Shown piece after piece: positions 25,918 through 36,254 of a stretch of 64,000 nt of DNA (its first letter is position 1; every line of letters starts with the position of its first letter). Source of the stretch: Rhizobium giardinii bv. giardinii H152 (GTDB lineage Bacteria; Pseudomonadota; Alphaproteobacteria; Rhizobiales; Rhizobiaceae). The notes under the pieces are model-generated. The model was not told the origin of the DNA. It ran no database searches and was given only the letters and a program-made list of their open reading frames with translations. The stretch spans positions 1-64,000 of the forward strand of contig NZ_KB902679.1 of NCBI RefSeq assembly GCF_000379605.1, in the 5' to 3' direction. The translations under genes were made by a program, and so were the position numbers.

Positions 25918-28626
25918 ATGCGAGATGATAGCCGCGACATGGATGGCAGACCATCGCCGGACGCGCTCCTGGAGCGGGCGGAGCGGGAAACCCGCGGCCG
26001 CCTGAAAATTTTCCTGGGTGCAGCGCCCGGTGTCGGCAAGACCTTTGAAATGCTGACCTCGGCCCATGCGCGCAAAGCCGACGGGGTCGATGTCGTCGTC
26101 GGCGTCGTCGAGACTCACGGCCGCAAGGAGACCCAGGCACTGGTCGATGGCCTGGAGGTGATGCCGCGTCGCACGATCGACTACAAGGGCCGCATTCTCG
26201 ATGAAATGGACATTGACGCCATCATCGCGCGGCGTCCCGCCCTCGTCCTCGTCGACGAACTGGCGCATACCAACGCGCCCGGCAGCCGCCATCCCAAACG
26301 CTATATGGATGTGCAGGAACTGCTCTCGCGCGGCATTGACGTCTATTCGACGCTCAACATCCAGCATGTCGAAAGCCTGAACGACGTCGTCGCCCAGATC
26401 ACCCGTATCCGCGTGCGTGAAACAGTGCCCGATTCGATCATCGATCGCGCCGACGACGTCGAGATCATCGACCTGACGCCCGATGACCTGATCAAGCGGC
26501 TGCATGACGGCAAGGTCTATGTGCCGAACACCGCGCAGCGGGCGATCGAGAACTATTTTTCCCCCGGAAACCTGACGGCCCTGCGTGAGCTCGCGCTTCG
26601 CCGCACGGCACAGCGGGTTGACGAGCAGTTGCTGACCCATATGCAGGCGCATGCCATATCGGGTCCCTGGGCGGCGGGAGACCGGGTGCTTGTCTGCGTC
26701 GACGATCACCCCCGCTGCGCTTCGCTGGTGCGCTATGCCGCGCGCCTCGCTGATCGCTTGCGTGCGCCCTGGGCGGCCCTCTACGTCGAAACGGCGCGAT
26801 CCGTACATTTGCCCGAGGCCGCGCGCGACAGGATTGCAGCAACGTTGCGTCTCGCGGAACATTTGGGCGGTGAGGCGATCACCTGGCCGGGCTCCGATGA
26901 GGCCGAGGAAATTGTGCGCCACGCAGCGGCGAGCAATGTGACGCATATCATCGTCGGCAGCCCCAAAAACTCGCGCTGGCGGCTGTGGTTCCAAGGTTCG
27001 GTGACCGACACGCTCATCCGCCGCGCCGGCGATATCAGCGTCCATGTCCTTGCTGGGGACGACCGCGAGGGCGATCCGGTCGCAACAGGCGTCAAGACGG
27101 TGCCGACGCCGGCGCCGTTGAAGATGTGGCCCTATGTGTTTGCGACCCTCTATGTCGGCTGCGCGCTGGGTGTCGGCTTTCTGCTCGACCAGTCCCTCGA
27201 CGTGCGCAATATCGCGCTGGTCTTTCTGATGGCGGTTCTGACGACGGCGGTAACGGAGGGTCTGAAGCCGGCTCTCTATGCCAGCGTCATCGGTGCGCTC
27301 GCCCTGAACTTTTTCTTCTTGCCGCCGCTTTACACATTCGTGATCGGCGATCCGGAAAGCGTCGTCGCTTTCGTCTTTTTCTTCGTGGTGGCCATTGTCG
27401 CCAGCAATCTGACGGCGAGCGTGCAACGTCAGGCGGCGGCGGCTCGCCTGCGCGCCCGCACCACCGAAGACCTCTATCTGTTCAGCAAGAAGCTGGCGGG
27501 CACCGGCACACTGGACGACGTGCTCTGGGCAACAGCATTTCAGCTCGCCTCCATGCTGAAGGTGCGCGTCGTGTTGCTTCTGCCGGAAGACGGCACGATT
27601 GCCGTGAAGGCCGGCTATCCGCCGGACGATACACTGGACGATGCCGATATCGCCGCGGCGCGCTGGGCCTGGGAGCATAATCGTGCCGCCGGCCGCGGCG
27701 CCGATACGCTGCCGGGCGCCAAGCGGCTCTACGTGCCGCTGCGTACCGCGCGCGCCGCCGTCGGCGTCATTGGCCTCGACAACGACCGGCAGGGACCGCT
27801 GCTCACGCCGGAACAGCAGCGCCTGCTCGACGCGCTTGCCGATCAGGCCGCACTTGCCATCGAGCGTGTTCAGCTTGTGGCCGATGTCGACAATGCCCGG
27901 CTTGCAGAGGAAGCCGGAAAGCTCCGTTCGGCACTGCTGACCTCGATCTCGCACGATCTGAAGACGCCGCTCGCGGCGATCATGGGCGCGGCGGGCACCT
28001 TGCGGGACTATCAGTCGGCGCTGCCGGAAGAAGATCGCCTCGAGCTGTTGACGACGGTGACGGACGAATCGGAGCGGCTGAACCGTTTCATCGCCAACCT
28101 TCTCGACATGACTCGGATTGAATCCGGGTCGATGGAGCCGAATGCGGCGTTCCACTATATCGGCGATATCGCCGGCAGCGCCTTGCGCCGGGCGAGCAAG
28201 ATCCTGGCTCACCACAAGGTCGATGTTCGCGTTCCCGCCGAACTGCCCATGGTCAGGGTGGACCCGGTTCTATTCGAGCAGGTGCTCTTCAATCTGCTCG
28301 ACAACGCCGCCAAATATGCGCCGGAGGGATCGATTGTCCGGGTGCAGGCGGAAAGCACTGGCGAGCGCGTGTTGGTGCGTGTTTTCGACGAGGGGCCGGG
28401 CATTCCGCCCGCTGATCTCGAGCGCGTCTTCGACACGTTCTACCGGGTGCGCAAGGGTGACCATGTCCGAGCCGGAACCGGGCTTGGCCTGTCGATCTGC
28501 CGGGGCTTCGTCGAGGCAATGGGCGGCACCATCGCTGCGGAAAACAGGACGGATCGCTCGGGCGCCGTCTTCACCGTCAGCCTGCCACTCTTGCCGGATG
28601 CGCCCAATCTCAAGGACATGCCATGA
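25918..28626 (+). CDS. kdpD: Sensor histidine kinase KdpD
   Basis: 902 residues. The N-terminal KdpD domain carries the Walker-like [10 protein letters not shown] near residues 35-43 and [18 protein letters not shown], followed by a USP-like domain (about 255-375), four membrane helices (about 400-500), a GAF-like region, and a kinase core with phospho-accepting His679 in [11 protein letters not shown] box [11 protein letters not shown] and G boxes. It senses low K+ or ionic stress and phosphorylates KdpE. The ATG at 25918 is preferred to the adjacent TTG at 25915. It overlaps kdpE by four bases (ATGA). Confidence 0.96.
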   Translation: MRDDSRDMDGRPSPDALLERAERETRGRLKIFLGAAPGVGKTFEMLTSAHARKADGVDVVVGVVETHGRKETQALVDGLEVMPRRTIDYKGRILDEMDIDAIIARRPALVLVDELAHTNAPGSRHPKRYMDVQELLSRGIDVYSTLNIQHVESLNDVVAQITRIRVRETVPDSIIDRADDVEIIDLTPDDLIKRLHDGKVYVPNTAQRAIENYFSPGNLTALRELALRRTAQRVDEQLLTHMQAHAISGPWAAGDRVLVCVDDHPRCASLVRYAARLADRLRAPWAALYVETARSVHLPEAARDRIAATLRLAEHLGGEAITWPGSDEAEEIVRHAAASNVTHIIVGSPKNSRWRLWFQGSVTDTLIRRAGDISVHVLAGDDREGDPVATGVKTVPTPAPLKMWPYVFATLYVGCALGVGFLLDQSLDVRNIALVFLMAVLTTAVTEGLKPALYASVIGALALNFFFLPPLYTFVIGDPESVVAFVFFFVVAIVASNLTASVQRQAAAARLRARTTEDLYLFSKKLAGTGTLDDVLWATAFQLASMLKVRVVLLLPEDGTIAVKAGYPPDDTLDDADIAAARWAWEHNRAAGRGADTLPGAKRLYVPLRTARAAVGVIGLDNDRQGPLLTPEQQRLLDALADQAALAIERVQLVADVDNARLAEEAGKLRSALLTSISHDLKTPLAAIMGAAGTLRDYQSALPEEDRLELLTTVTDESERLNRFIANLLDMTRIESGSMEPNAAFHYIGDIAGSALRRASKILAHHKVDVRVPAELPMVRVDPVLFEQVLFNLLDNAAKYAPEGSIVRVQAESTGERVLVRVFDEGPGIPPADLERVFDTFYRVRKGDHVRAGTGLGLSICRGFVEAMGGTIAAENRTDRSGAVFTVSLPLLPDAPNLKDMP

Positions 28627-29318
28627 CCCTTACGGCCGTCAAGATTCTCGTCGTTGACGACGAGCCGCCCATTCGCCGGCTGTTGCGCGTTGGCCTGGCG
28701 ACACAGGACTATGCGGTAAGCGAAGCGGGCAATGGCAGATCCGCGCAGGACATGGTCAGAACAGAGCTGCCCGACCTCATCCTTCTCGATGTCGGCCTGC
28801 CCGACATTCCCGGTCATGACCTCTTGCGCGAATGGCGCGAAGAGGGCCTGACGCTGCCGATCATCATCCTGTCGAGCCGCACCGACGAGGCGGGGATCGT
28901 CAAGGCACTGGAGCTCGGTGCCGACGATTATGTGACGAAGCCGTTCGGCATGAATGAGCTGGTGGCGCGCATCCGCGTGGCACTGCGCCACCGGCTGCAG
29001 CAGCAGGGCGAAAAGCCGCTGTTCCATACCGGCGGCCTCTCCGTCGATCTCGTCAAGCGTAGCGTGAGGGTGGATGGACGCGAAGTGAAGCTGTCGCCGA
29101 AGGAATACGATATTCTGCGCATCCTGGTACAACACGCGGGCAAGGTGTTGACCCACCAGTTCCTGCTTAAGCAGGTCTGGGGCAATACGGCCGACGTGCA
29201 ATATCTGCGCGTCTATGTCCGCCAGCTTCGCCAGAAGATCGAAGTGAGCCCCGACCAGCCGCAATACATTACCACCGAGACCGGCGTCGGATACCGGTTG
29301 CGCGAGGCTGATATTTAG
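28623..29318 (+). CDS. kdpE: Response regulator KdpE
   Basis: 231 residues, OmpR/PhoB class. The receiver domain has the acidic pocket VVDDE, phospho-acceptor Asp56 in [10 protein letters not shown], and Lys in DYVTKPFG. The C-terminal winged helix includes [19 protein letters not shown] and [14 protein letters not shown]. It should activate the kdp promoter when phosphorylated by KdpD, with which it is translationally coupled. Confidence 0.96.
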   Translation: MTLTAVKILVVDDEPPIRRLLRVGLATQDYAVSEAGNGRSAQDMVRTELPDLILLDVGLPDIPGHDLLREWREEGLTLPIIILSSRTDEAGIVKALELGADDYVTKPFGMNELVARIRVALRHRLQQQGEKPLFHTGGLSVDLVKRSVRVDGREVKLSPKEYDILRILVQHAGKVLTHQFLLKQVWGNTADVQYLRVYVRQLRQKIEVSPDQPQYITTETGVGYRLREADI

Positions 29319-29334
29319 CCGGCATACCTTGCGC

Positions 29335-30474
29335 TCAGACGTTGTTTCGCCGCAGCCAGTTGCGCAAGGCGGTAAGTCCTTCCGGGACATGCCGGCGGCC
29401 GAAGCCGATGCGCAGGCAGTTTTCCGGAACGGGCGTCAGGTCCGAGCGATAGACGCTTGAGGGCAGGAAGAACACGCCCGCTTCCTCGACCACCCGCTTG
29501 GTGAATTCCTCGACGCCATCCGCGCCCCTGTAGCGGATGAAGGCGACGCAGCCGCCATCGGGTTCGCGCCAGTCGAACAGGTGCGGGAACTCTGCGAAGA
29601 AGTCGTTCAGCACTCCGAGGTTATTGCGAACGATCCCCCGCGTTCGCGCCAGAATCCGGTCGCGGCTTTTCAGCGCGATCCGCGCCAGGATTTCCGATGG
29701 CGCGGAATTGCAAATGGAGAGGAAATGCTTGTAGCGCTCGCAGCGCACCAGGAAGTCGCGATCCTTGGATGCCAGCCAGCCGATACGTAGCCCCGGCAGG
29801 CCATAGGCCTTCGACATGACGTTGAGGGAAATGCCGCGCTCATAGACGTCGACTGCCTGGGGTAGGCGAAACGTTTCGTCCTTCTCGATCAGCCGGTAGA
29901 CCTCGTCGCTGAACAGCCAGATGCCATGCTTGCGGCAGAGGCCGATGAGAGCGTCGAAGGCCGCGCGTGGAAGAATCTTGCCGGTCGGGTTATTGGGGAA
30001 GTTGATCGAAATCAGTTTGGTGTTCGGCCGCAGCGCTCTTTCGACAAGGCCGATGTCGAGTTCCCAATCATTGTCGATGTCGAGCGCCACGCCGGTCACG
30101 GCGCAGATGCTGAGTGGAATGGTTTCGGCGGCCTGATAGTTCGGCGTGATGACGATGGCGTGGTCGTTCGCGGTCAGCAGGACCTTCATCGCCACGTAGA
30201 TCGCTTCTTCGGCGCCGGCAAAGCAAATCAGGTTTTCAGGCTCGACCGTGTCATAGGTGCCGGCGATCTCCTGGCGGAGTGCGGGCGCGCCAAAGGTTTC
30301 GGTATAGCCGAGGCTCAGGTTATCGAAATCGGCCCGATCCTCGTCGCTTGCCATGGCAAGCAATTCCGGCAGCCGCATGCTTTCCGCGTCGGAGGCGGTC
30401 ATGTTGTATTTTGCGACGAACTCCCACTTGGACATGTAGGTTTCCAGCGCAAAGTCACGCATCGGCTTTATCAC
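29335..30474 (-). CDS. PLP-dependent aminotransferase class I/II
   Basis: 379 residues, fold type I. Cofactor motifs are clear: NFPNNPTG (about 158-165), SDEVYR with Asp190, and Schiff-base Lys222 in SKAYGLPGLRIGW, with a C-terminal LRIGFGRR arginine region for substrate carboxylate binding. The substrate is not evident. Its ATG overlaps the stop of the regulator upstream, so the two form a coupled operon and the regulator probably responds to its substrate. It converges on kdpE, 16 bases apart. Confidence 0.88.
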   Translation of the reverse strand: MIKPMRDFALETYMSKWEFVAKYNMTASDAESMRLPELLAMASDEDRADFDNLSLGYTETFGAPALRQEIAGTYDTVEPENLICFAGAEEAIYVAMKVLLTANDHAIVITPNYQAAETIPLSICAVTGVALDIDNDWELDIGLVERALRPNTKLISINFPNNPTGKILPRAAFDALIGLCRKHGIWLFSDEVYRLIEKDETFRLPQAVDVYERGISLNVMSKAYGLPGLRIGWLASKDRDFLVRCERYKHFLSICNSAPSEILARIALKSRDRILARTRGIVRNNLGVLNDFFAEFPHLFDWREPDGGCVAFIRYRGADGVEEFTKRVVEEAGVFFLPSSVYRSDLTPVPENCLRIGFGRRHVPEGLTALRNWLRRNNV

Positions 30475-31115
30475 CGCGGTTCTCCCCGATTGGCGGTTTC
30501 CTGTTTCCGGCGGATGACGCCGAGGCGATTGTAGATCGTCGCACGCGACAGCTTCAGGATCTCGGCGACATAGGGAACGGCCTTGCGGATGGCAAAGACG
30601 CCGCGCGCGTCGAGCATGCCGATCAGCTCATCCATGTCGGCGCTTGTGAGACCGGCGAGCGCGGCCCTGCGTGTGCCAAGGAAGTCGCCGATCACCGAAT
30701 TGACCGCCTCGCGCCAATCTTCCGCCATCAGTGCCGACGTCTTCGTCAGGGGCGCGGCGATGTCGACCATCGATTTCAATTGGTCGAACACCCCGGCAAA
30801 GGCTTCGATGTCATGGTTGATGCAGAGCAGCCCGATCGGCCTGCCCTCGGCATCGCGCAGCACCGCCGTGATCGCCTTCAGCCGGCGGCCATCCCAATTG
30901 GATTTGCCGTAAGGTCCGATCACATCGCCGTCGAGCGAGGATGTCAGATCAGCCTCGTTGAGCGAGCTGTCCCCCGGCCGCCGCTTCGAGAAGGCATTGG
31001 TGATATGGAAAATCAGTCCGCTGTCGAGATCGTGCAGAACGGCTTCCACGTGTGGCGAGAACAGCGTGGCGATCGCGTCGCAGACGGGGATGAAGGGTGT
31101 CAATGGATGAGACAT
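30471..31115 (-). CDS. YheO/DauR-type PAS-HTH transcriptional regulator
   Basis: 214 residues. The N-terminal YheO-like PAS domain (about 5-125) shows LHDLDSGLIFHITNAFSKRRPG split here as LHDLDSGLIFHIT and NAFSKRRPGD, and GPYGKSNWDGRRLKAITAVLRD split as GPYGKSNWDG and RRLKAITAVL. The C-terminal HTH_22 spans about 160-210 (VAEILKLSRATIYNRLGVIRR). Family members such as DauR control amino-acid catabolic genes. It is first in an operon with a PLP aminotransferase, so a D-amino-acid or other amino-acid signal is plausible. The ligand is unknown. Confidence 0.85.
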   Translation of the reverse strand: MSHPLTPFIPVCDAIATLFSPHVEAVLHDLDSGLIFHITNAFSKRRPGDSSLNEADLTSSLDGDVIGPYGKSNWDGRRLKAITAVLRDAEGRPIGLLCINHDIEAFAGVFDQLKSMVDIAAPLTKTSALMAEDWREAVNSVIGDFLGTRRAALAGLTSADMDELIGMLDARGVFAIRKAVPYVAEILKLSRATIYNRLGVIRRKQETANRGEPR

Positions 31116-31167
31116 GCAGTCTTATCCATCGATTTTTACAATTAGTCAAGATAGACGAATTGTAAAC

Positions 31168-31905
31168 CTAGGACATTGCGCCTTGGCTCAGTTGCTGGCG
31201 AAAGGCTGGATCGCGCTGGGACAGCTTCTTGTGAAGATGCACCATCATCCCGGCAGCAAAGAGAGGCGTCAGCAGATTGAGAAGGGGCACGGCCAGGAAG
31301 GCTGCGAGAATGAGGCCTGCCATAAAGACCGTGCCCGCATGTTTGGCACGAAACAGCCGCGCCTCGGCGGGCTGGCGGTGGCGCATGGCAGCGAATTCGA
31401 AGAATTCCCTGCCGAGCAGATAACCGTTGACCAGGAAGAATGCGATAAGGTTGATGCCGGGGATGAGCAGCAGGAGCAGCGCGACGATATTGCCGGCGAT
31501 GATGACGCCAAGGAACTTGATGGTTCCCGCAGTCGCTTCGCGGAGCGGCAGCGGACGGCCCGCTGGTTCCTGTGCGTAGTCACGCTTCTCGACAACCTCC
31601 GCCACGTCGTCGAGAAAGAAGCCGGCGATCAGCGCCGTGACCGGCGCCAGAAGCAGCGCCAGCGCCAGCGCGATGCCGAGGCTTGCGAATATGCCGATGA
31701 CGAAGGCGAGCCACCCTTCCCAACCGGCCGTGCCGGGGATCAGTCCGTCGAGCCATGGCAGGGCGAGGTAGATGAAGAGTTCGCGCAACGCCAGCCACAG
31801 TGCGACAAGCGCCAGCAGCGTCAGCCCCAGGACCTTCCAGAAAACCGAACGCGTCTCCGGTGCAAAGAGATTGGCAAAGGAAAGCCGCGCCGCGTCGAGT
31901 ATCAT
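31168..31905 (-). CDS. CysZ/EI24-family inner-membrane protein
   Basis: 245 residues with about four long hydrophobic segments: 25-50, 65-95, 130-165 (VIIAGNIVALLLLLIPGINL) and 195-225. NGYLLGREFFEFAAMRH is typical of the EI24 domain that also covers the sulfate transporter CysZ. It may import sulfate, but the EI24 family is functionally mixed and no other sulfate genes adjoin, so the symbol is withheld. Divergent from the amidase gene. Confidence 0.75.
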   Translation of the reverse strand: MILDAARLSFANLFAPETRSVFWKVLGLTLLALVALWLALRELFIYLALPWLDGLIPGTAGWEGWLAFVIGIFASLGIALALALLLAPVTALIAGFFLDDVAEVVEKRDYAQEPAGRPLPLREATAGTIKFLGVIIAGNIVALLLLLIPGINLIAFFLVNGYLLGREFFEFAAMRHRQPAEARLFRAKHAGTVFMAGLILAAFLAVPLLNLLTPLFAAGMMVHLHKKLSQRDPAFRQQLSQGAMS

Positions 31906-32076
31906 CTGTCATCTCCGTGGTAATACGGCTCCTTCGCCGCCTTGGGCATGTAGGAGGGCGCACACCACCGGGCAAGGTCACGGCGAAAATCATGTGCGAA
32001 CGAAGAGGAATGCGCTGCCATTCAACGGGTCACACCGATATGATGCTGCATTGAAGCAATTGCGGAGAAGATGACG

Positions 32077-33447
32077 ATGGATGGATTGGACGGAAACATT
32101 TCGATTGCGGGCCTTTCCGTCCTGCTGCAGGCGGGTAACCTCCATCCGGTGCAACTGGCAAAAACGACGCTGGAAAGAATAGCCGGCTATCAGGATCAGG
32201 CGATTTTTACCGCTTTGCTGGGGGAGCGGGCGCTGGCGGAGGCCAAGGCTTCAGGCGAGCGCATCCGCTCGGGCCGGTCCCGCGGTCTTCTCGATGGCAT
32301 TCCGGTCGCGTGGAAGGATCTGTTCGACACGAAGGGAGCGGTGACGACGGCCGGTTCCGCCGTGCTGACCGACAGCGCTCCGGCAGAGGCTGACGCCGCC
32401 GTCGTCAAGGCGCTTGCCGAGGCCGGCATGGTCAGTGTCGGACGCACCAATTTGAGCGAATTTGCCTTTTCCGGTCTCGGCATCAATCCGCACTACGGCA
32501 CGCCCCACAACGCGGCCTCCCGCGACCTGCCGCGCATTCCGGGTGGCTCCTCGGCCGGTTCCGGGGTGGCGGTGGCGGCGGGTCTGGTGCCTGTTGCGAT
32601 CGGCACGGATACGGGCGGTTCCATCCGTATTCCAGCAGCCCTTAACGGCATCGTCGGCTACAAGGCAACGCGCGGCCGCTATTCGATGCAGGGCGTCTAT
32701 CCTCTGGCCAAGAGCCTCGATTCGCTTGGGCCGCTCTGCCGCACGGTGCAGGACGCAGTATGGGTGGACGCGGCGATGCGCGGCCGCGCGGCGCCGGAAG
32801 TCGGCCGCACCGACGTCAGCGATCTGAAGCTGGTCATTCCGGAAACCGTCGTTTTCGATGATGCCGAACCCGGTGTGGTCACCGCATTCGAAGCGGCGAT
32901 TTCCCGTCTTGAAAAGGCGGGAGCGCGGATCATACGGCGCGCCTTCCCGATCTTTGCCGAGATCTTTGCGCTGATGGCGCGTCATGGTGCCCTGGTGACG
33001 GCCGAAGCCTATGCCCTTCACAAGGAGCGCCTGCAGGGCGCCGATGCCGAACGGATGGACCAGCGCGTGGTCGCTCGCACCCGGCTGGGTGAAAGGATCA
33101 GCATGACGGACTACGTCGCGATCCTCGACGCCCGCCAAAGGTTGATCGCGGCCCTGGCCGACAATCTCGAAGCCGGCGGACTGATGGCGCATCCGAGCCT
33201 GCCGCATGTGGCACAGCCGATCGCGCCGCTGCTTGCCGATGACGACCTGTTTTTCAGGGTCAACGGCAAAACGCTTCGCAACACCTCGATCGGCAATTTT
33301 CTCGATGGCTGCGGCGTCTCCATTCCCTGCGGCACGGGCGATGCCGGCATGCCGGTCGGTTTCCTCCTCTCTGGCCAAAGGAATGAGGATGGGCGCCTGT
33401 TGTCGGCGGCGCTTTCGGCCGAAGCTGTCATCCGCGGTGACGCATGA
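32077..33447 (+). CDS. Amidase (amidase-signature family)
   Basis: 456 residues from the ATG at 32077, chosen because ggag at 32064-32067 is nine bases upstream; the ATG at 32071 is only three bases away. The Ser-cisSer-Lys triad is complete: Lys80 in VAWKDLF, Ser159 in PGGSSAGSG and Ser182 in GTDTGGSIRIP. It hydrolyses an amide bond. The substrate is unknown, but its stop overlaps the start of the ROK kinase and the cluster around handles amino sugars, so an amide of a sugar or peptide is a reasonable guess (inference). No signal peptide. Confidence 0.88.
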   Translation: MDGLDGNISIAGLSVLLQAGNLHPVQLAKTTLERIAGYQDQAIFTALLGERALAEAKASGERIRSGRSRGLLDGIPVAWKDLFDTKGAVTTAGSAVLTDSAPAEADAAVVKALAEAGMVSVGRTNLSEFAFSGLGINPHYGTPHNAASRDLPRIPGGSSAGSGVAVAAGLVPVAIGTDTGGSIRIPAALNGIVGYKATRGRYSMQGVYPLAKSLDSLGPLCRTVQDAVWVDAAMRGRAAPEVGRTDVSDLKLVIPETVVFDDAEPGVVTAFEAAISRLEKAGARIIRRAFPIFAEIFALMARHGALVTAEAYALHKERLQGADAERMDQRVVARTRLGERISMTDYVAILDARQRLIAALADNLEAGGLMAHPSLPHVAQPIAPLLADDDLFFRVNGKTLRNTSIGNFLDGCGVSIPCGTGDAGMPVGFLLSGQRNEDGRLLSAALSAEAVIRGDA

Positions 33448-34355
33448 TCGTCTGCTTCGACATCGGCGGCTCGGCTATCAAAGGTGCAGTTGCACATTCG
33501 GCGGAACGAATAGAACCGCTCGGCCGCCGGGCAACCCCGCTTGATGATTTCGACGCGTTTGCCGCGACGATCCGCGATGTCATCGGTGAGGCGGGCGGCA
33601 AGCCCGACCGCATCGCCATATCGATCACCGGCGTCGTCGACCCGGAAACCAAGGCGATCAAGTGCGCCAATATTCCCTGCATCGACGGCGGCACGCTTTC
33701 TGCCGACCTGTCCGATATCCTTCGCCTGCCCGTGCTCGTCGCCAATGATGCCGATTGTTTCGCGCTGGCGGAGGCCGGTGCCGGTGCCGGACGCGGCCAC
33801 CGGATCGTGCTCGGCGTCATTCTCGGCACTGGAGTCGGCGGCGGACTTGTGGTGGATGGCAGGCTGATCAATGAGGATGGCGGTTTCGCCGGCGAATGGG
33901 GTCACGGCCCGGCGGTCGCCTCGATGGCCGGCACGCCGCCGATTGCCATTCCCGCCTTCGATTGCGGCTGCGGCCAGCGCGGCTGTGTCGATACCATCGG
34001 CGGCGCCCGCGGCATCGAGCGCCTGCACCGAACCCTGCATGGCAAGGCGCTGAGCAGCGAAGAGATAACGACGCTCTGGCAGCAGGGCGATGCCGAGTCT
34101 GCCCGGACCATCGATGTGCTGGTCGATCTCGTGAGTTCGCCGCTGGCGCTGACGGTCAACATTACCGGCGCGACGATCGTTCCGGTTGGCGGCGGCCTTT
34201 CAAACGTGGCTCCGCTCATTGCCCGGATCGACACGACCGTGCGCTCGCGCATCCTGCGGAAATTCGATCGGCCCCTGGTCGTGCCGGGTGAATGTCGCAT
34301 CGAGCCGGGTCTGATTGGTGCCGCAATCCTCGGCCTCGGCGGAGAAGCACAATGA
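33444..34355 (+). CDS. ROK-family sugar kinase
   Basis: 303 residues. N-terminal phosphate loop FDIGGSAIKGA, NDADCFALAEAG, GVILGTGVGGGLV with GEWGH, and the zinc motif FDCGCGQRGCVDTIGG. The motif ends in Asp where the usual ROK pattern has Glu. There is no DNA-binding domain, so this is a kinase (GlcNAc, ManNAc or glucose type) and not a NagC-like repressor. It overlaps the amidase by four bases and cutC by four bases. Substrate by context: an N-acetyl amino sugar. Confidence 0.87.
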   Translation: MIVCFDIGGSAIKGAVAHSAERIEPLGRRATPLDDFDAFAATIRDVIGEAGGKPDRIAISITGVVDPETKAIKCANIPCIDGGTLSADLSDILRLPVLVANDADCFALAEAGAGAGRGHRIVLGVILGTGVGGGLVVDGRLINEDGGFAGEWGHGPAVASMAGTPPIAIPAFDCGCGQRGCVDTIGGARGIERLHRTLHGKALSSEEITTLWQQGDAESARTIDVLVDLVSSPLALTVNITGATIVPVGGGLSNVAPLIARIDTTVRSRILRKFDRPLVVPGECRIEPGLIGAAILGLGGEAQ

Positions 34356-35080
34356 CGAACATTCTTCTGGAAGTCTGCGTCGAGGATGCGGCAGGCCTCA
34401 CGGCAGCTGTCGAAGGTGGCGCCGATCGCATCGAACTGTGCTCGGCGCTGTCGGTCGGTGGCCTCACGCCCTCGCCGGGTTTGATAAGCATGGCCGCCAA
34501 ACTTGATATTCCGGTCTACGCAATGATCCGGCCGCGTCCCGGCGATTTCGTCTTCCATGCCGATGATATCAGCGTCATGTGCGCGGAGATCGATACAGTG
34601 CGCGCCGCAGGTCTTGCCGGCGTTGTCCTGGGGGTAAGCGGTCGACATGGTGGTTTGGATGTGGCCACATTGCGGCTGTTGGTCGAGCATGCTGCCGGGC
34701 TGGGCCTGACGCTGCACCGGGCCTTCGATCTGGTGCCGGACTTTGCCGAGGCGGTGGAAATCGCGGTCGACCTCGGCTTCGAGCGGATCCTCACCTCGGG
34801 CGGAGCGAAAAGGGCGTTGGAGGGTGTCGACGCCCTGGCATCGATCATCACGGCAGCCGATGGGCGCATATCCATTATGCCGGGGTCGGGCGTGACCTTG
34901 GATACGATCGACGCACTGCTGGCACGGCTTGCAGTTGGTGAGGTTCATTCGTCATGCTCGATCGATCAGCCGGCTCATGATCCGCGGCTGGTATCGCTCG
35001 GCTTTGTCGCGCCGAGCGCCAAGCGGACGGATGCACATGTCGTGCGCAAGCTGAAGGCGCGGCTGACCGCCACGCCCTGA
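34352..35080 (+). CDS. cutC: CutC family protein
   Basis: 242 residues; TIM-barrel CutC family: LLEVCVEDAAGLTAAVEGGA, DRIELCSALSVGGLTPSPG, MIRPRPGDFVF, LTLHRAFDLVPD and ILTSGGAKRALEG are all family signatures. CutC was first linked to copper tolerance in E. coli, but a direct metal role is doubtful. Here its ATG overlaps the ROK kinase stop, inside an amino-sugar cluster, which suggests a carbohydrate-related role (inference). It converges on nagA. Confidence 0.9.
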   Translation: MTNILLEVCVEDAAGLTAAVEGGADRIELCSALSVGGLTPSPGLISMAAKLDIPVYAMIRPRPGDFVFHADDISVMCAEIDTVRAAGLAGVVLGVSGRHGGLDVATLRLLVEHAAGLGLTLHRAFDLVPDFAEAVEIAVDLGFERILTSGGAKRALEGVDALASIITAADGRISIMPGSGVTLDTIDALLARLAVGEVHSSCSIDQPAHDPRLVSLGFVAPSAKRTDAHVVRKLKARLTATP

Positions 35081-35093
35081 CGAACCGCCCGAC

Positions 35094-36254
35094 TTATGCC
35101 TGGAAAACGCGTTTGCCGCCAATCCAGGTCGAGACCATGTCCAGCCCCTCCGTCAGCACAACGAAGTCGGCGTCGAGGCCGGGCACCAGCCGGCCCTTGC
35201 GGGCGGCAATGCCCACGGCATCAGCGGGATAGGCAGATGCCATGCGGATCGCCTCGTCGAGCGTCAGGTTCAGCTTTTCATGGGCAAAGCGCACCGACGA
35301 CAGCATATCGATATCCGCGCCGGCGAGCGTCCCGTCGGCCAGCGTCAGGCGCCCATCCTTGCGAAAGATCTCCCGGCCGTTGAGCAGGAAACTGGTCTGG
35401 TCGGAGCCGATCGTCGACATGGCGTCGGTGACGATGAAAATCCGCCCCGGCCCGGTCTTGGCGCGCAGCGCCACACCCATCGACACCGGATCGACATGAA
35501 AACCATCGGCAATGATCCCGGCATAGAGGCTGCCGGTGTCAAGGGCGCCGCCGACGACGCCGGGCTCGCGGTGGCCGAGCGGACTCATGGCGTTGAACAG
35601 ATGGGTGACGGTGCGCGCGCCGGCGGCGGCGTAGTCCACCACGGTCCTATAGCCCGCGTCCGTATGGCCAAGGCTGACGATGATGCCGGCTTCCGCCAGC
35701 GCCTTCACCTGGGCCGCCGTTGTATTTTCCGGCGCCACGGTCACCATCATCGCGTCGAATACGCCGGCGCAGGCGAGCATGGCATCGAGATCCCCCTGCT
35801 CCATCGGACGGATCAGCGCCGGATCATGGGCGCCTTTGCGGGCAACGGAAAGATGCGGTCCCTCCAGATGAAGCCCGAGGAAACCGGGCACACCTTCAGC
35901 CTTCGCCTGCCGTCCGCCTTCGATCGTGCGTGCGCGAACCTCGAACGTATCGGTGATCAGCGTCGGCAAAAGCGCAGTCGTGCCGAATTGCGCGTGGGCG
36001 GCGCAGATGGTGCGGATGGCATCGACGTCCTGGCGATCGTTCAGCATCACGCCGCCACCGCCATTGACCTGCAGGTCGATGAATCCGGGGACCAGCAGTT
36101 GCCCCTGGGCAGCGGTCGTTTCCGTGCCGGCAGGCAGGTCGTTCTCCGGCAAAATACCGGTGACGGTTCCGCCGTCCAGCAGCAGGGACTGACCGTCGTG
36201 CCACAGAAGGCCGTCGAAAATCCGGGCGCCGGTGATTGCTGTCTGTGCGGTCAT
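35094..36254 (-). CDS. nagA: N-acetylglucosamine-6-phosphate deacetylase
   Basis: 386 residues, amidohydrolase superfamily. Metal-ligand and active-site motifs: GFIDLQVNGGGG, Glu in GLHLEGPHLS, His in SLGHTDAGY, His in THLFNAMSPLGHREPG, and the catalytic Asp in VTDAMSTIG. It removes acetate from GlcNAc-6-phosphate to give glucosamine-6-phosphate. Its ATG overlaps the stop of the SIS deaminase gene, the next enzyme in the pathway, and it ends 13 bases from the convergent cutC. Confidence 0.95.
   Translation of the reverse strand: MTAQTAITGARIFDGLLWHDGQSLLLDGGTVTGILPENDLPAGTETTAAQGQLLVPGFIDLQVNGGGGVMLNDRQDVDAIRTICAAHAQFGTTALLPTLITDTFEVRARTIEGGRQAKAEGVPGFLGLHLEGPHLSVARKGAHDPALIRPMEQGDLDAMLACAGVFDAMMVTVAPENTTAAQVKALAEAGIIVSLGHTDAGYRTVVDYAAAGARTVTHLFNAMSPLGHREPGVVGGALDTGSLYAGIIADGFHVDPVSMGVALRAKTGPGRIFIVTDAMSTIGSDQTSFLLNGREIFRKDGRLTLADGTLAGADIDMLSSVRFAHEKLNLTLDEAIRMASAYPADAVGIAARKGRLVPGLDADFVVLTEGLDMVSTWIGGKRVFQA

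Noticed and set aside
25462-28215. 917-codon open frame antisense to kdpD and kdpC
   Set aside because: Shadow of strongly biased coding sequence on the other strand; no motif and no ribosome site.
33444-34355. NagC-type repressor
   Set aside because: The ROK protein lacks an N-terminal DNA-binding domain, so it is called a kinase.
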